A stretch of DNA of 37,861 bases, taken from contig CALBMX010000117.1 in the NCBI GenBank assembly GCA_937896235.1, forward strand, positions 1 through 37,861, in the 5' to 3' direction. The position numbers were made by a program, and so were the translations under genes. The notes under the pieces are model-generated. The model saw only the letters and a list, made by a program, of their open reading frames with translations. It ran no database searches and had not been told where the DNA came from. Below, piece after piece: positions 25,643-34,108 of the stretch. Each line of letters opens with the position of its first letter. The first letter of the stretch is position 1. The stretch is from an uncultured bacterium. Its GTDB lineage: Bacteria; Planctomycetota; UBA1135; GCA-002686595.

Positions 25643-26974
25643 TTAGAGTTGTTTCGCTAGGTCAAGCGCACAGATCTCGCCGGTTGCAAAGGCTGCCTGG
25701 AAGTTAAGCCCGCCAATCGGACCGTCCACGTCTAGAAGTTCACCGATCACCCATAGGTTCTCTAGGCCCCGTACCCTGCAAGTGCCGGGGTCGACGGAGC
25801 GCAGCGCAAGTCCACCTGAAGTGACTTCCGCCTTCTCGAAGCCCAAAGTGCCTGAGACGGGAATCTTGAGGCCCTTGAGGGCTTCAATCAGAGCGTGACG
25901 GGCGGACTTGGTGAGGGCTTGGTGGCCCGCGCGTGACGAGAGTCCAGCCTCTTGGAAGACCTCGTTAAGAATGCGCTTCGATGGAACTTCAAGCATCGGG
26001 AAGCGCTCGCTTAGGACGATGGGAAGACCCCGCATAAGCAGGGGGCCTCCGGGCAGCGCCGCGACGGCAATAAGGACCTGGCGCAGCTCTTCTCGGGTGA
26101 CGTCAGGCATGAGGTCAGCGCGTAGGGTCCACCCCTTTATGCTTGCCGCACCCGCGCCATCTTCCATCGTGCGCGCGATGATTCCAGAGAGGTCCATGGC
26201 GCCGGGTCCCGAGACACCGGTATGCGTAAACAGGAGCGGTCTGCGGCGGCGACCGAGCTCTTTTCCATTGTCGTTGAGCAGTCGAATCTCTACGTCCTGC
26301 AGCGAGTTTCCCGCCAGCTCATGCACCCATGTCTCTGCAGATTGGATCGGCGCTAGGGCAGGCACCGGAGCTACAAAGTCGAGGCCGAGTTTACGCACCC
26401 AAGGATACCCATCACCCGTCGTGCCCGCTCCAGGATAGCTCATCCCGCCCGTGGCGAGAACAAGGCGCTTCGCCAAGATGACCTCGCCTCCTTGGAGTTG
26501 AACGCTCCAGGAAGCCTGTTCGCCACTCAGCGGTTGAATCGAAGTGGCCTCGGCGTTTAGTCGCAGCTCGACTCCCGTCATCTCCACAGCGGAGAGCAGC
26601 GCATCTCGTACGTCTTTCGCCTGGCCACTCATCGGGAATACTTTTTCGAGGGGAGCGATCAAAGTGGGCACACCGAGTTCGGCAAAGAATTCGCGTAACT
26701 TCTGTGGCGGCAAAGTCCTAAATGCGCGGCGCAAGAACCGACTACCGGCGGTGCCAAACAGTTCGGCTGCCTCGTCCGGCCCAAGGGTCGTTGTCAAGTT
26801 GCAGCGCGTGCCCCCACTCGCAAGAATCTTGGTGCCTAAGCGTGGTGTTTTTTCCAAGAGAAGGACGTCTTTGACCCCCTCGGCAGCGGCTCGCCAGGCG
26901 GCCCAGCTTCCAGCGGCTCCTGCACCAAGAATGACGACGTCACGTAGCTCGCCGTTAGTTGTTTTCGATTCCAT
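25643..26974 (-). CDS. NAD(P)/FAD-dependent oxidoreductase, BaiN/YhiN (HI0933-like) family
   Basis: A 443-residue cytoplasmic flavoprotein. The FAD dinucleotide motif VVILGAGAAGSWAA (13-26) is followed by EK, and by GGTRCNLT (54-61), the diagnostic motif of the HI0933-like family. LATGGMSYPGAGTTGDGY in the middle and the C-terminal GELLDVDGPIGGLNFQAAFATG complete the pattern. The family has few characterised members (BaiN in bile-acid reduction, YhiN unknown), so the substrate is open. ATG start at 26974, 9 bp after the dihydrouridine synthase stop, indicating an operon. Confidence 0.85.
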   Translation of the reverse strand: MESKTTNGELRDVVILGAGAAGSWAAWRAAAEGVKDVLLLEKTPRLGTKILASGGTRCNLTTTLGPDEAAELFGTAGSRFLRRAFRTLPPQKLREFFAELGVPTLIAPLEKVFPMSGQAKDVRDALLSAVEMTGVELRLNAEATSIQPLSGEQASWSVQLQGGEVILAKRLVLATGGMSYPGAGTTGDGYPWVRKLGLDFVAPVPALAPIQSAETWVHELAGNSLQDVEIRLLNDNGKELGRRRRPLLFTHTGVSGPGAMDLSGIIARTMEDGAGAASIKGWTLRADLMPDVTREELRQVLIAVAALPGGPLLMRGLPIVLSERFPMLEVPSKRILNEVFQEAGLSSRAGHQALTKSARHALIEALKGLKIPVSGTLGFEKAEVTSGGLALRSVDPGTCRVRGLENLWVIGELLDVDGPIGGLNFQAAFATGEICALDLAKQL

Positions 26975-26983
26975 AGCTTCGTT

Positions 26984-28210
26984 TTAGCCCCCACTTAGAG
27001 CCTTATCCCAAGCAGCCATTTCCGCTACGGAGATCGGGCCTTTTGGAGGCGTGTCATCTTCTAGGTTGTCCAAGTACCTCTCGGGTAGAACAACCCTTTG
27101 TTTTCGGGATCCCTTTGCGCGGTTGGCGCGCAAGGCGAGCAGCGGAAAGGACTCCTCGGGATTAAGTTTTTCAAGTGCGGTTTTCAAGTCTTCCAAGTTG
27201 GAGACACGCACAATCGATTCGCGAACCGCGGAGGAGCCGTGGAACCCTTTTGTGTACCAGACCCCCCACTTGCGCATTTGGCGCATGCCTAGGTCCGGGC
27301 CAAAGAAGTCCATCAGCCGGGTGGCGTGATCCACAATGATCGGAATGATCTCTTTGATGGTAGGTGGGGGTCCAGGATCGTCACCGTCAAAGATAGATGC
27401 GAGCTCTCTGAACAGCCACGGTCTGCCAAGGCATGCTCGTCCAATCACCACTCCCATGCAGCCCGTTTCCCGCATCATACGAAGGGCGTCCCAACACTCC
27501 CAGATGTCGCCATTGCCAAGGACTGGAATCGAGGAGGCCTCGACAAGCTGCGTGATGGAGTCCCAATCAGCTTCCCCACTGTAGAGCTGTGCTGCGGTGC
27601 GCCCGTGCAGGCAGATAGCAGCTGCGCCCTCTTCGCTGGCGACTCGGCCGGAGTCGCGCCACGTTAGAAGGTCGTCGGAGATGCCCTTGCGAACCTTGAT
27701 CGTCACAGGGACTTCGCCTGCGGCACCAACCGCTTCCTTGAGGATGCGTGCGAGTAGGCGTGGCTTTAGCGGGATTGCGCTACCGCCACCGACCCGCGTC
27801 ACTTTGGGCACAGGGCAGCCAAAGTTCAGGTCGATATGGTCGACACCTGGCGCCAGGCGTTTAATGAACTCTCGAACTTCGTCGGGGTCGGATGAGTAGA
27901 TTTGGAACGAACGCGGCCGCTCATCCTCGGCGGAGCTGGCCAATAGGTGCGTGAGTTTATTGCCGCGCAACCAAGCGCGCGCCGTGATCATCTCGGATAC
28001 ACAAAGGGGTGCGCCCGAATCTCGGCACAAGCTGCGGAAGGGAGGATTGGTCACGCCCGCCATGGGCGCGAGCAAGACCGGTGGCCATATGCTTAGTTTT
28101 TTGCCCAGCTGCAGCGGCTTGAACTCCCCGGGGCTAGCAACGGGGACGTTGAGGTTGCGTTCTGTGGCAAAACGCCCAGTCGTTTGGGGCGTCTCGTCGT
28201 TATCAACCAT
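26984..28210 (-). CDS. dus: tRNA-dihydrouridine synthase (Dus family)
   Basis: FMN- and NADPH-dependent reduction of uridines in tRNA D-loops. The 408-residue protein has the FMN-binding start APMAGVTNPPFR (48-59), catalytic Cys132 in LNFGCPVPKVTRVGGG, KVRKG, CLHGRTAAQLYSG and VLGNGDIW, followed by GVVIGRACLGRPWLF. It has an extra N-terminal stretch (about 30 residues) and a C-terminal tail of about 55 residues. ATG start at 28210 overlaps the end of the upstream amidohydrolase gene by 8 bp. It belongs to the DusB-like group by motif; the exact target uridine is not evident. Confidence 0.93.
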   Translation of the reverse strand: MVDNDETPQTTGRFATERNLNVPVASPGEFKPLQLGKKLSIWPPVLLAPMAGVTNPPFRSLCRDSGAPLCVSEMITARAWLRGNKLTHLLASSAEDERPRSFQIYSSDPDEVREFIKRLAPGVDHIDLNFGCPVPKVTRVGGGSAIPLKPRLLARILKEAVGAAGEVPVTIKVRKGISDDLLTWRDSGRVASEEGAAAICLHGRTAAQLYSGEADWDSITQLVEASSIPVLGNGDIWECWDALRMMRETGCMGVVIGRACLGRPWLFRELASIFDGDDPGPPPTIKEIIPIIVDHATRLMDFFGPDLGMRQMRKWGVWYTKGFHGSSAVRESIVRVSNLEDLKTALEKLNPEESFPLLALRANRAKGSRKQRVVLPERYLDNLEDDTPPKGPISVAEMAAWDKALSGG

Positions 28211-30263
28211 CGGAAGCCGGGACCTCTTCTGGGGCTTTTGGAGTGGTGCTAAAGGTCTGTTTCTTGGTAGCCAGTATGGGGAAGCCGGGCCCGCCGAAGG
28301 TGGTCTCCTCCAGGAAGATGGTCTCGACTTCTGTCACACGAGCGTTGGATTGAGGATCACCCGTTTGCGTTTTCCAGTTGGCCAAGCCACCGTCCTTGTT
28401 AAAGCCAAAGCCCAAGATGCCGCGTTGTGTCTTGACAAAATGCACAAGCTCCTCGGCGATCCCAAGCTCCCAACCAATCACCTCGGCGTCAAAGCCCTCG
28501 TGAAAGAAGATGACAGGGAATCGACCCGTCTTTTCATAATGACCGAGGACAAGCAGCGATGTGATACTGCCCACTTCAATCGTAACGGGGCGCTCCGGCG
28601 TTTGGTTGTTATCAATGAAGACTCCGTTGAGGCGCCTTTCGAGGTGGAACCGCTCACCGGCCCAGCTCCCCTTCATTGTCAGAATGTCAGGGCCCTGCTC
28701 AAGTTTCAGAAAGATACTGTCCAGTAGTCCATCTCGGGTGCGCTGGATGACACTGAGATCCGTGTCGAGAAAAGCGCCATCACCCACGGTTACGATGCGA
28801 CCACAATACGCGATGGCCCCGTCGGACTCGCGGACGATCGCCCAGCGCTCGGCGGAGATTCGGCTCTCACGAGAGCGCGACTCGATGAATCCCTGTAACA
28901 CGATCTCCCCCTCGGGGGTATCGGGTGCCGACACCTCCATCGGCTTCGCAGCGAGCTCTGCTTTTTCGGCGATTCGGCTCGCCAAAGCGCTACGCATCTT
29001 CGAGAGATCCTCCTGAAGTAAAACCTCGCCCCGCACAACGACGATCTCCGGATTGTAGAGGTTGGCGGTGTTGATACGTGGGTCTCTTGCCAAGCACACT
29101 AAGTCCGCAGTGAATCCAGTTTGGATGCGACCGCGGGATCCAGCTTTGCCCAACGCATCAGCGGCGTCAGCTGTTGCGGCGGCGAGTACGCGCTCGGGAG
29201 AGAGGCCAGCGGCTTGCCAAAGGACCAGCTCATCAACAAGGCCCGAACCGGGCATAAGCCATGGATGGGGAGAGCCGCTCCCCGGAATTATTTTCCCGCC
29301 CGCATCGTCGAGCATCTTTAGAACGGTGAGCTGCTTTTGGATGACGCGTTCACCCGTCTCCAAGTAGCCTTCGGTTGTCTCGACAGTGTAGTCGCGTACT
29401 TTGCGATCTTCGCGCCACCATCCCTCGTAATGATTGTCGAGGTATTGAAAGTAGTTCGCCACGAGCTCCGGCTCCGGAGCGTCCTCATCAAGGCGCTGTT
29501 CCGTTGCTCGCAGCATGGGGACTAGGGCGGCACCGTTCTCCACCAACGCTTGAATATTCCGCTTGAAGGCGAGCGGCTGCACAAAGTCCCACTCCGTCTT
29601 TGGCGGCAATAAACTATCGAGATAAAAGAAACCTGCTTGGCCCGCGGAGAGAAGCGCCATGAGCCCCATCTCAGGTCCTGTCGGTGACCATGTTTTGAAT
29701 CCATTCTCCAGTCCGAACTCAATCGTACGGAGCCAGGCGTCCGGCGGCATGTTGGGGAAAATGGAGAGGAAGTCGACCCCTTCGCCTAGCAGGATCGGCA
29801 GAAGCTCAGTCACCTTTTCGGGTGTCTCGAAGATGACGGCTTCGGGAGAGGCTGGTGGGTAGCCGCCAAGAACAGCACCGGCGGTAAGCAGTGCCGGACC
29901 GGGAACCGCGTCCCTGAAATTGCGGAGCTCGAGAAGGCGTTGCCGTGCGCCTCCCACATCCCGTACTAAGGTGACGCCAGCGGCGGTATAGAGGGCGTCG
30001 TGCTCCGCATCGAATTGAACGAATCCGTCGATCATTCCGGGAATGACAAACATCCCCGTCACGTCGACAACACGCGTCTCGGGTGCGAGCTGGATGTCGG
30101 GACCGGCCTCGACGATGATCCCATCTTCGAACACGACAGTGCCCAGGAAGGAGGTGTACTCCTGAGTCCGCTCCGGCTGGGCGGGATCGGCCGCGCCAGG
30201 GGTCATTGTGAGGACGGTTCCGCCGACAAGGGCGACAAGTTCTGCAATCAATAGAAGTGCCAT
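28203..30263 (-). CDS. Exported amidohydrolase-fold protein lacking metal ligands, with extra C-terminal domain
   Basis: ATG at 30263 (686 residues) is chosen because it starts a signal peptide, MALLLIAELVALVGGTV; a TTG five codons earlier is an alternative. Residues about 40-415 follow amidohydrolases: VFEDGIIVEAG, FVIPGMIDG, GVTLVRDVGG, and the end TGFTADLVCLARDP. Metal ligands are missing. The usual DGHxH is DGFVQ (79-83), the middle His sites read KTWSPTG (about 190-196) and FFYLDS (212-217), and the Asp site reads GSGSPHP (328-334). Residues about 440-686 form a second region without a recognised family, including an ERWAIVRESDGAIAYCG segment. It overlaps the dus start by 8 bp. Likely periplasmic pseudoenzyme; function unknown. 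Confidence 0.75.
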   Translation of the reverse strand: MALLLIAELVALVGGTVLTMTPGAADPAQPERTQEYTSFLGTVVFEDGIIVEAGPDIQLAPETRVVDVTGMFVIPGMIDGFVQFDAEHDALYTAAGVTLVRDVGGARQRLLELRNFRDAVPGPALLTAGAVLGGYPPASPEAVIFETPEKVTELLPILLGEGVDFLSIFPNMPPDAWLRTIEFGLENGFKTWSPTGPEMGLMALLSAGQAGFFYLDSLLPPKTEWDFVQPLAFKRNIQALVENGAALVPMLRATEQRLDEDAPEPELVANYFQYLDNHYEGWWREDRKVRDYTVETTEGYLETGERVIQKQLTVLKMLDDAGGKIIPGSGSPHPWLMPGSGLVDELVLWQAAGLSPERVLAAATADAADALGKAGSRGRIQTGFTADLVCLARDPRINTANLYNPEIVVVRGEVLLQEDLSKMRSALASRIAEKAELAAKPMEVSAPDTPEGEIVLQGFIESRSRESRISAERWAIVRESDGAIAYCGRIVTVGDGAFLDTDLSVIQRTRDGLLDSIFLKLEQGPDILTMKGSWAGERFHLERRLNGVFIDNNQTPERPVTIEVGSITSLLVLGHYEKTGRFPVIFFHEGFDAEVIGWELGIAEELVHFVKTQRGILGFGFNKDGGLANWKTQTGDPQSNARVTEVETIFLEETTFGGPGFPILATKKQTFSTTPKAPEEVPASDG

Positions 30264-30391
30264 CCCGGGAGGATACAAACATCCTCCCCCAAGAGCCTCC
30301 CCTCCCTTGGTACTCTATAGGTTGAATTTCGAATCAATAAGGTCTTGCATGGACCTTCCGAATCCCTGTCACCTTTACCCACTTCATCACT

Positions 30392-31624
30392 GTGAGTCCC
30401 CAACCCGCCCAGGGCCAGCTGCGCCCCGTCTGGCTTCAGCCCGACTATCTTCCCCGCGGCCCCCACGTTTACGCCCGTGAGGTTGACCGTTTCGAGCGCG
30501 AAAGTGACGAGCCGGAACCCGGCGAGCTTGTCGAGGTCTTTGACGACCGCGATCGCTTCATGGGGCACGGCCTCTACAACCCTTACTCGGACATTCGCGT
30601 GCGGTGGATCTCTAGGGGGAGGCGCAAAGAGCTCGATAGGCCTCGCGAATTTTTCCAACGCGTGATCGCATCGGCAGATCGGCTGCGCCGGAAAGGGCTA
30701 CGCCTGGAAGATGTGACGGATACCTATCGCGTCGTGCACGCCGAGGGAGACGGGCTGCCCGGACTGATTGTCGATCGTCTGGGTGACGTGCTGGTTTGCG
30801 AGTATCACTCACTTGGGTTTTGGCGACTTCGCGATGAAATCGAGTTCGCCCTCGGCCAGCTCTATCGAGGCATGTTAGTGCTGCACAAGGTCGCTCGGCT
30901 TGCACGCAAGCACGAGGGCTTCCCCGAGGACACCCCCACCATCATCTCGTCTGATGGCCGAGGCTTGGACGAGCTGGAAGACCTGCATGTCGAGATTTGC
31001 GAGCGTGGAATCCACCACCGCATCCAACCCGGCCTCGGTCACAAGACGGGATGGTTCTGCGATCAGCGCGACAATCGAGTCCGCGTCGCCGAGCTCGCAA
31101 AGGGGCGCGAAATGCTCGACCTCTGCTGTAATGCAGGTGGTTTCGCACTGCAAGCGGCGAAGGCCGGTGCCCGCCGGGTTACGGCAGTTGATTTGGACGA
31201 GGTCGTTCTCGAGAAGGGAGTTTGGGCTGCCCAAAGGAATGATCTTGCGGTGGACTTTGTTCACGAGGACACGTTCCGTTATTGCCGCGGATTGCTCCAG
31301 ACGGAGTCGCGTCCTGAGGTTGTCGTTTTGGATCCCCACAAGATTGTCTCGTCGCGACACAACCTAGAAGAGGGATTGCTGACCTATGGAGACATGAATC
31401 ACCTCGCGTTCTCCTGCGTGCGCAAGAGCGGCTTCGTAGCGACATTCAGCTGTTCGGGAGCTCTTGACCTGCCAACATTCCTGGGAATGGTCTTCCAGAG
31501 TGCCCGTCGAGCGGAGCGAGATGTGCGCCTTATTGAGATCATGGGAGCATCGGTCGACCACCCTCAGCGTCCCGACTTCCCGAGGTCGCGCTATCTCAAA
31601 GGAGCGCTACTCGCCGTTGACTAA
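30392..31624 (+). CDS. Class I rRNA methyltransferase, RlmI/RlmL-type with PUA domain
   Basis: A 410-residue SAM-dependent RNA methyltransferase of the RlmI (YccW) family, which makes 5-methylcytosine in 23S rRNA. GTG at 30392 is the only plausible start in frame. The N-terminal PUA part is about 15-75. The core has GHKTGWFCDQRDNR (216-229), SAM motif MLDLCCNAGGFALQAA (241-256) and acidic AVDLD. The catalytic-site segment reads LDPHKI (313-318) where relatives have LDPPKF, and is followed by FSCSGALD (Cys354). The His for Pro change is unusual. It is divergent from the amidohydrolase gene across 128 bp. Confidence 0.87.
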   Translation: MSPQPAQGQLRPVWLQPDYLPRGPHVYAREVDRFERESDEPEPGELVEVFDDRDRFMGHGLYNPYSDIRVRWISRGRRKELDRPREFFQRVIASADRLRRKGLRLEDVTDTYRVVHAEGDGLPGLIVDRLGDVLVCEYHSLGFWRLRDEIEFALGQLYRGMLVLHKVARLARKHEGFPEDTPTIISSDGRGLDELEDLHVEICERGIHHRIQPGLGHKTGWFCDQRDNRVRVAELAKGREMLDLCCNAGGFALQAAKAGARRVTAVDLDEVVLEKGVWAAQRNDLAVDFVHEDTFRYCRGLLQTESRPEVVVLDPHKIVSSRHNLEEGLLTYGDMNHLAFSCVRKSGFVATFSCSGALDLPTFLGMVFQSARRAERDVRLIEIMGASVDHPQRPDFPRSRYLKGALLAVD

Positions 31625-31648
31625 TTTCTACCAATTGTAGGTACAAAC

Positions 31649-31686
31649 CGAGAACCCCGAATATGAGCTTTCCGATTCGGGGCTCG
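31649..31686 (+). terminator. Hairpin downstream of the RlmI-type gene
   Basis: Arms ccccgaat (31655-31662) and attcgggg (31675-31682) pair perfectly and are extended by cgag (31649-31652) with ctcg (31683-31686) across a 2-base bulge. It lies 25 bp after the stop codon at 31624. No T-run follows, so it is a probable but weak terminator or a leader structure of the next gene. Confidence 0.5.
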
Positions 31687-31716
31687 CTAGGCATCATATT
31701 AAGCCGATATTTCAAA

Positions 31717-31742
31717 AAGAGCACTCCCCAAGAGCACTCCCC
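31717..31742 (+). repeat. Perfect 13-bp tandem duplication in the greA leader
   Basis: The sequence aagagcactcccc occurs twice without a gap, at 31717-31729 and 31730-31742, ending 15 bases before the greA ATG at 31758. It covers the region where a ribosome-binding site would lie; no Shine-Dalgarno sequence is seen there. Confidence 0.85.
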
Positions 31743-31757
31743 CTGCATTTCCGAAAC

Positions 31758-33953
31758 ATGACGCTCCTCTCCCTGTTCAGTAAGAAACGCTGGTTGGATC
31801 TCGATGACGCCTGGACTGAGCATATGCTCGCCGCGGGCCACGAGATCGGACCAATCCTTGGCCTCCTACAGGCCGCACGTGAACGCAAGGAGGTCAGTCG
31901 TCTTATGATGATGATCCGCGAGCACACCACCACACTGCTTGCTGCCGAGCGCTACGAAGACGCCGCCTCTTTGGTCGGTGCAGCACTCCTCGGTGGTGGA
32001 AACCCCGGTGAGCTCACCGACTTCTTGTTCAAGGCCTGCGAGGGCGCTTGGGCGGACAAAGACTGGTGGAGTGTCTATGTGGAGACGACCGGTTTTCATA
32101 GTGGCTGCTCCGACGTACGCAGCGCATGGGAGGCCTTCGCGACTCTTAAGGCTTTCGCGAAAGACGCCGTCGTCTTTCACTCGTCCGGTTGGGGCCTAGG
32201 TCAGGTCACCAGCGTTGATGTCGAAGAGCGCGTGATTCACATCACGTTCGCCAATGGTCGCCCCGACCACTTCCCTTTCAGTACGGCGGTTGACATCTTT
32301 ACGGTGCTTGAGCCCCGGGACCTGCGAGCCCTTGTCTTGCTAGACCCGGATAAGCTCGCGGCGATGATCAAGAATGAGCCGCTCGAAGTTCTAAAGACCA
32401 TTCTAGAGCGTCACCACGGTCGCCTCACCGTTCCGACTCTGCGCAACGCAATGGCGCAGCTCGGCAAAACGGGCCCCGGCTTTACGGCTTGGTGGCGCAA
32501 GTGCCGCAAAGAAGCTGAAAAGTCAGAGTGGTTCGAGGTCATTGGAACGGCCACCAAAGCTCAAGTGCGCCTCTTGTCGATTGCCGCCGATCCTGCGGAG
32601 TCCATGCGACGCCAGCTGCTTCGCTCGGCATCCCTTCACGATGCACTCGTTCGCGTGCGAGACCTCTTCTCGGGCACCACTGTAGAGGAGAGCCTCGCGA
32701 AGGTTGGCCTCGAGGTGCTTAGCGAGCTTGCTGAAGAGAGCGAGGCCCCCATCAACCACCGCCTAGGTGCTTGGATGTTGGTGCGAGAAAACACGGAGGG
32801 CAAGTCACCAGAGCCACTCGTTGAAATGTTGGTCGACGCGCTTGGTGAACAAGAAGAAGCCGAAGGCGGAGAGGTTCCAGCACTCTGGGCTCTCTTCCAG
32901 CACTTCGACTCGATTCGTGACCAAGAGCGCTGCGTCGGTCTCCTCAAGGAAGCCGTCGAAGGTGATGGTTGGCTCGATGAAGCTGCCAAGCACTTGAAGT
33001 ACGCGCCGGCCGGAATGGTGAAGCCTCTGATTGAAGCTTTGCTGGAGGACAAGCGCCTCCCCGAGCTTGCCGAGCACTTCCGAGGATTACTTGCCCGCCC
33101 CATGCGTAACGCCCAGGCATTTGTTGCTTTGGCTGGACTGGTGGAGTCAGGAAAGGTCAGCAAGGGTGAGTCTACTTCTCCCCAGCGTCTTCACGCCATG
33201 TTGCAGCTCGCCAGCTACTTCAAGAACGAAGTCGGCGCGAGCTCGCAAGAAGCACGCGCCCATAAGAAGCTGATCAACTTGCTCTGCAATGGCGAGCCGT
33301 CTTTGGTGAAGTCGCTTTGCGATGACTCTGATATCGACGCCTTGCGGTCGGCCCACCTGATTGTCGAACGCGGCGTCGATGTGATGCTCGACCGCACGTT
33401 TACCCACGTGATTGCCGATATTGCACCTGAGATTTTCCGGAGTGGCGATCGTCCCTTCTGGGAAGGTCTCGGCCTGTGGACAAGCCGCGTTGGGCTCGCC
33501 GCACGGACTGCGGAGCTCCGCGAGCTTATCGAGGTCAAGATTCCCAACAATGCCGAAGCTATTGGAAAGGCCGCTGCTTTTGGCGACCTGTCCGAGAACT
33601 CGGAATGGGACGCAGCTCTGGAAGAACAGCGCAACCTTACGGGGCGCGCTCAGACCATCGAAGCGGAAGTTTCGCGGGCACTTCTATTGGAGACGGCATC
33701 CATCCCTGAGAACACCGCTGCCCCTGGCACCTCTGTTCGGTATATGGAAGTGGAGTCCGGTGAGATTAAGACGGTTAGTATTCTCGGCCCTTGGGATACC
33801 CATAACAAAGGCGTGGTCTCCTACCAATCTCCGCTAGCTATAGGTTTGCTCGGGTCTCACCCGGGGGAGGGCACAACCCTCGTGTTGCCTTCTGGCGAGC
33901 TGGAAGTTGAAGTCCTTGAAGTGACCATCATCGAGCTCGCTGAGCTCGTCTAA
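31758..33953 (+). CDS. greA: Oversized GreA-family transcript cleavage factor with long N-terminal extension
   Basis: Gre factors enter the RNA polymerase secondary channel and stimulate cleavage of backtracked RNA. Residues about 586-731 form a Gre protein: coiled-coil tip GDLSENSEWDAA (609-620) with the conserved acidic Asp and Glu, then the FKBP-like C-terminal domain with VSYQSPLAIGLLGSHPGEG and LPSGELEVEVLEV. The preceding 570 residues are mainly helical. They contain a small beta-rich module at about 135-187 (FHSSGWGLGQVTSVD...RVIHITFANG) resembling the extension of long chlamydial Gre proteins (about 715 residues). A normal GreA has about 158 residues. ATG start at 31758. A strong hairpin follows the stop. 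Confidence 0.88.
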   Translation: MTLLSLFSKKRWLDLDDAWTEHMLAAGHEIGPILGLLQAARERKEVSRLMMMIREHTTTLLAAERYEDAASLVGAALLGGGNPGELTDFLFKACEGAWADKDWWSVYVETTGFHSGCSDVRSAWEAFATLKAFAKDAVVFHSSGWGLGQVTSVDVEERVIHITFANGRPDHFPFSTAVDIFTVLEPRDLRALVLLDPDKLAAMIKNEPLEVLKTILERHHGRLTVPTLRNAMAQLGKTGPGFTAWWRKCRKEAEKSEWFEVIGTATKAQVRLLSIAADPAESMRRQLLRSASLHDALVRVRDLFSGTTVEESLAKVGLEVLSELAEESEAPINHRLGAWMLVRENTEGKSPEPLVEMLVDALGEQEEAEGGEVPALWALFQHFDSIRDQERCVGLLKEAVEGDGWLDEAAKHLKYAPAGMVKPLIEALLEDKRLPELAEHFRGLLARPMRNAQAFVALAGLVESGKVSKGESTSPQRLHAMLQLASYFKNEVGASSQEARAHKKLINLLCNGEPSLVKSLCDDSDIDALRSAHLIVERGVDVMLDRTFTHVIADIAPEIFRSGDRPFWEGLGLWTSRVGLAARTAELRELIEVKIPNNAEAIGKAAAFGDLSENSEWDAALEEQRNLTGRAQTIEAEVSRALLLETASIPENTAAPGTSVRYMEVESGEIKTVSILGPWDTHNKGVVSYQSPLAIGLLGSHPGEGTTLVLPSGELEVEVLEVTIIELAELV

Positions 33954-33996
33954 TCCGGAATCAAAGACCCTCCCCTTAGTGGGTGGAGTCTCGTTG

Positions 33997-34040
33997 AAGT
34001 CGGACACCAGGAGAATCTCTTGGTGTCCGACTTTCGAATT
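33997..34040 (+). terminator. Terminator after greA
   Basis: Arms 33997-34009 and 34021-34033 pair perfectly over 13 bp, and four further pairs (34010-34013 with 34017-34020, the outermost a G-U) extend the stem to about 17 bp with a 3-base loop. The sequence after the stem is TTCGAATT, a short T-rich tract. It lies 44 bp after the greA stop. Confidence 0.75.
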
Positions 34041-34077
34041 GACGGAGCGGAAAAAATCTTTGGGCCTTCGTTATGGA

Positions 34078-34103
34078 CATCAGACCATCATGATGGTATG
34101 TTG
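34078..34103. promoter_or_regulatory. Palindromic candidate operator upstream of the ArsR-methyltransferase gene
   Basis: The centre accatcatgatggt (34084-34097) is a perfect 14-bp palindrome. Flanking CA/TG pairs at 34081-34082 with 34099-34100 and at 34078-34079 with 34102-34103 extend the dyad to 26 bp with two mismatched positions per arm. It ends 5 bases before the ATG at 34109. Dyads of this size are typical binding sites of dimeric ArsR-family repressors, so autoregulation is likely. No copy was seen in the 96 bp before ahcY. Confidence 0.65.
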
Positions 34104-34108
34104 AAGTC

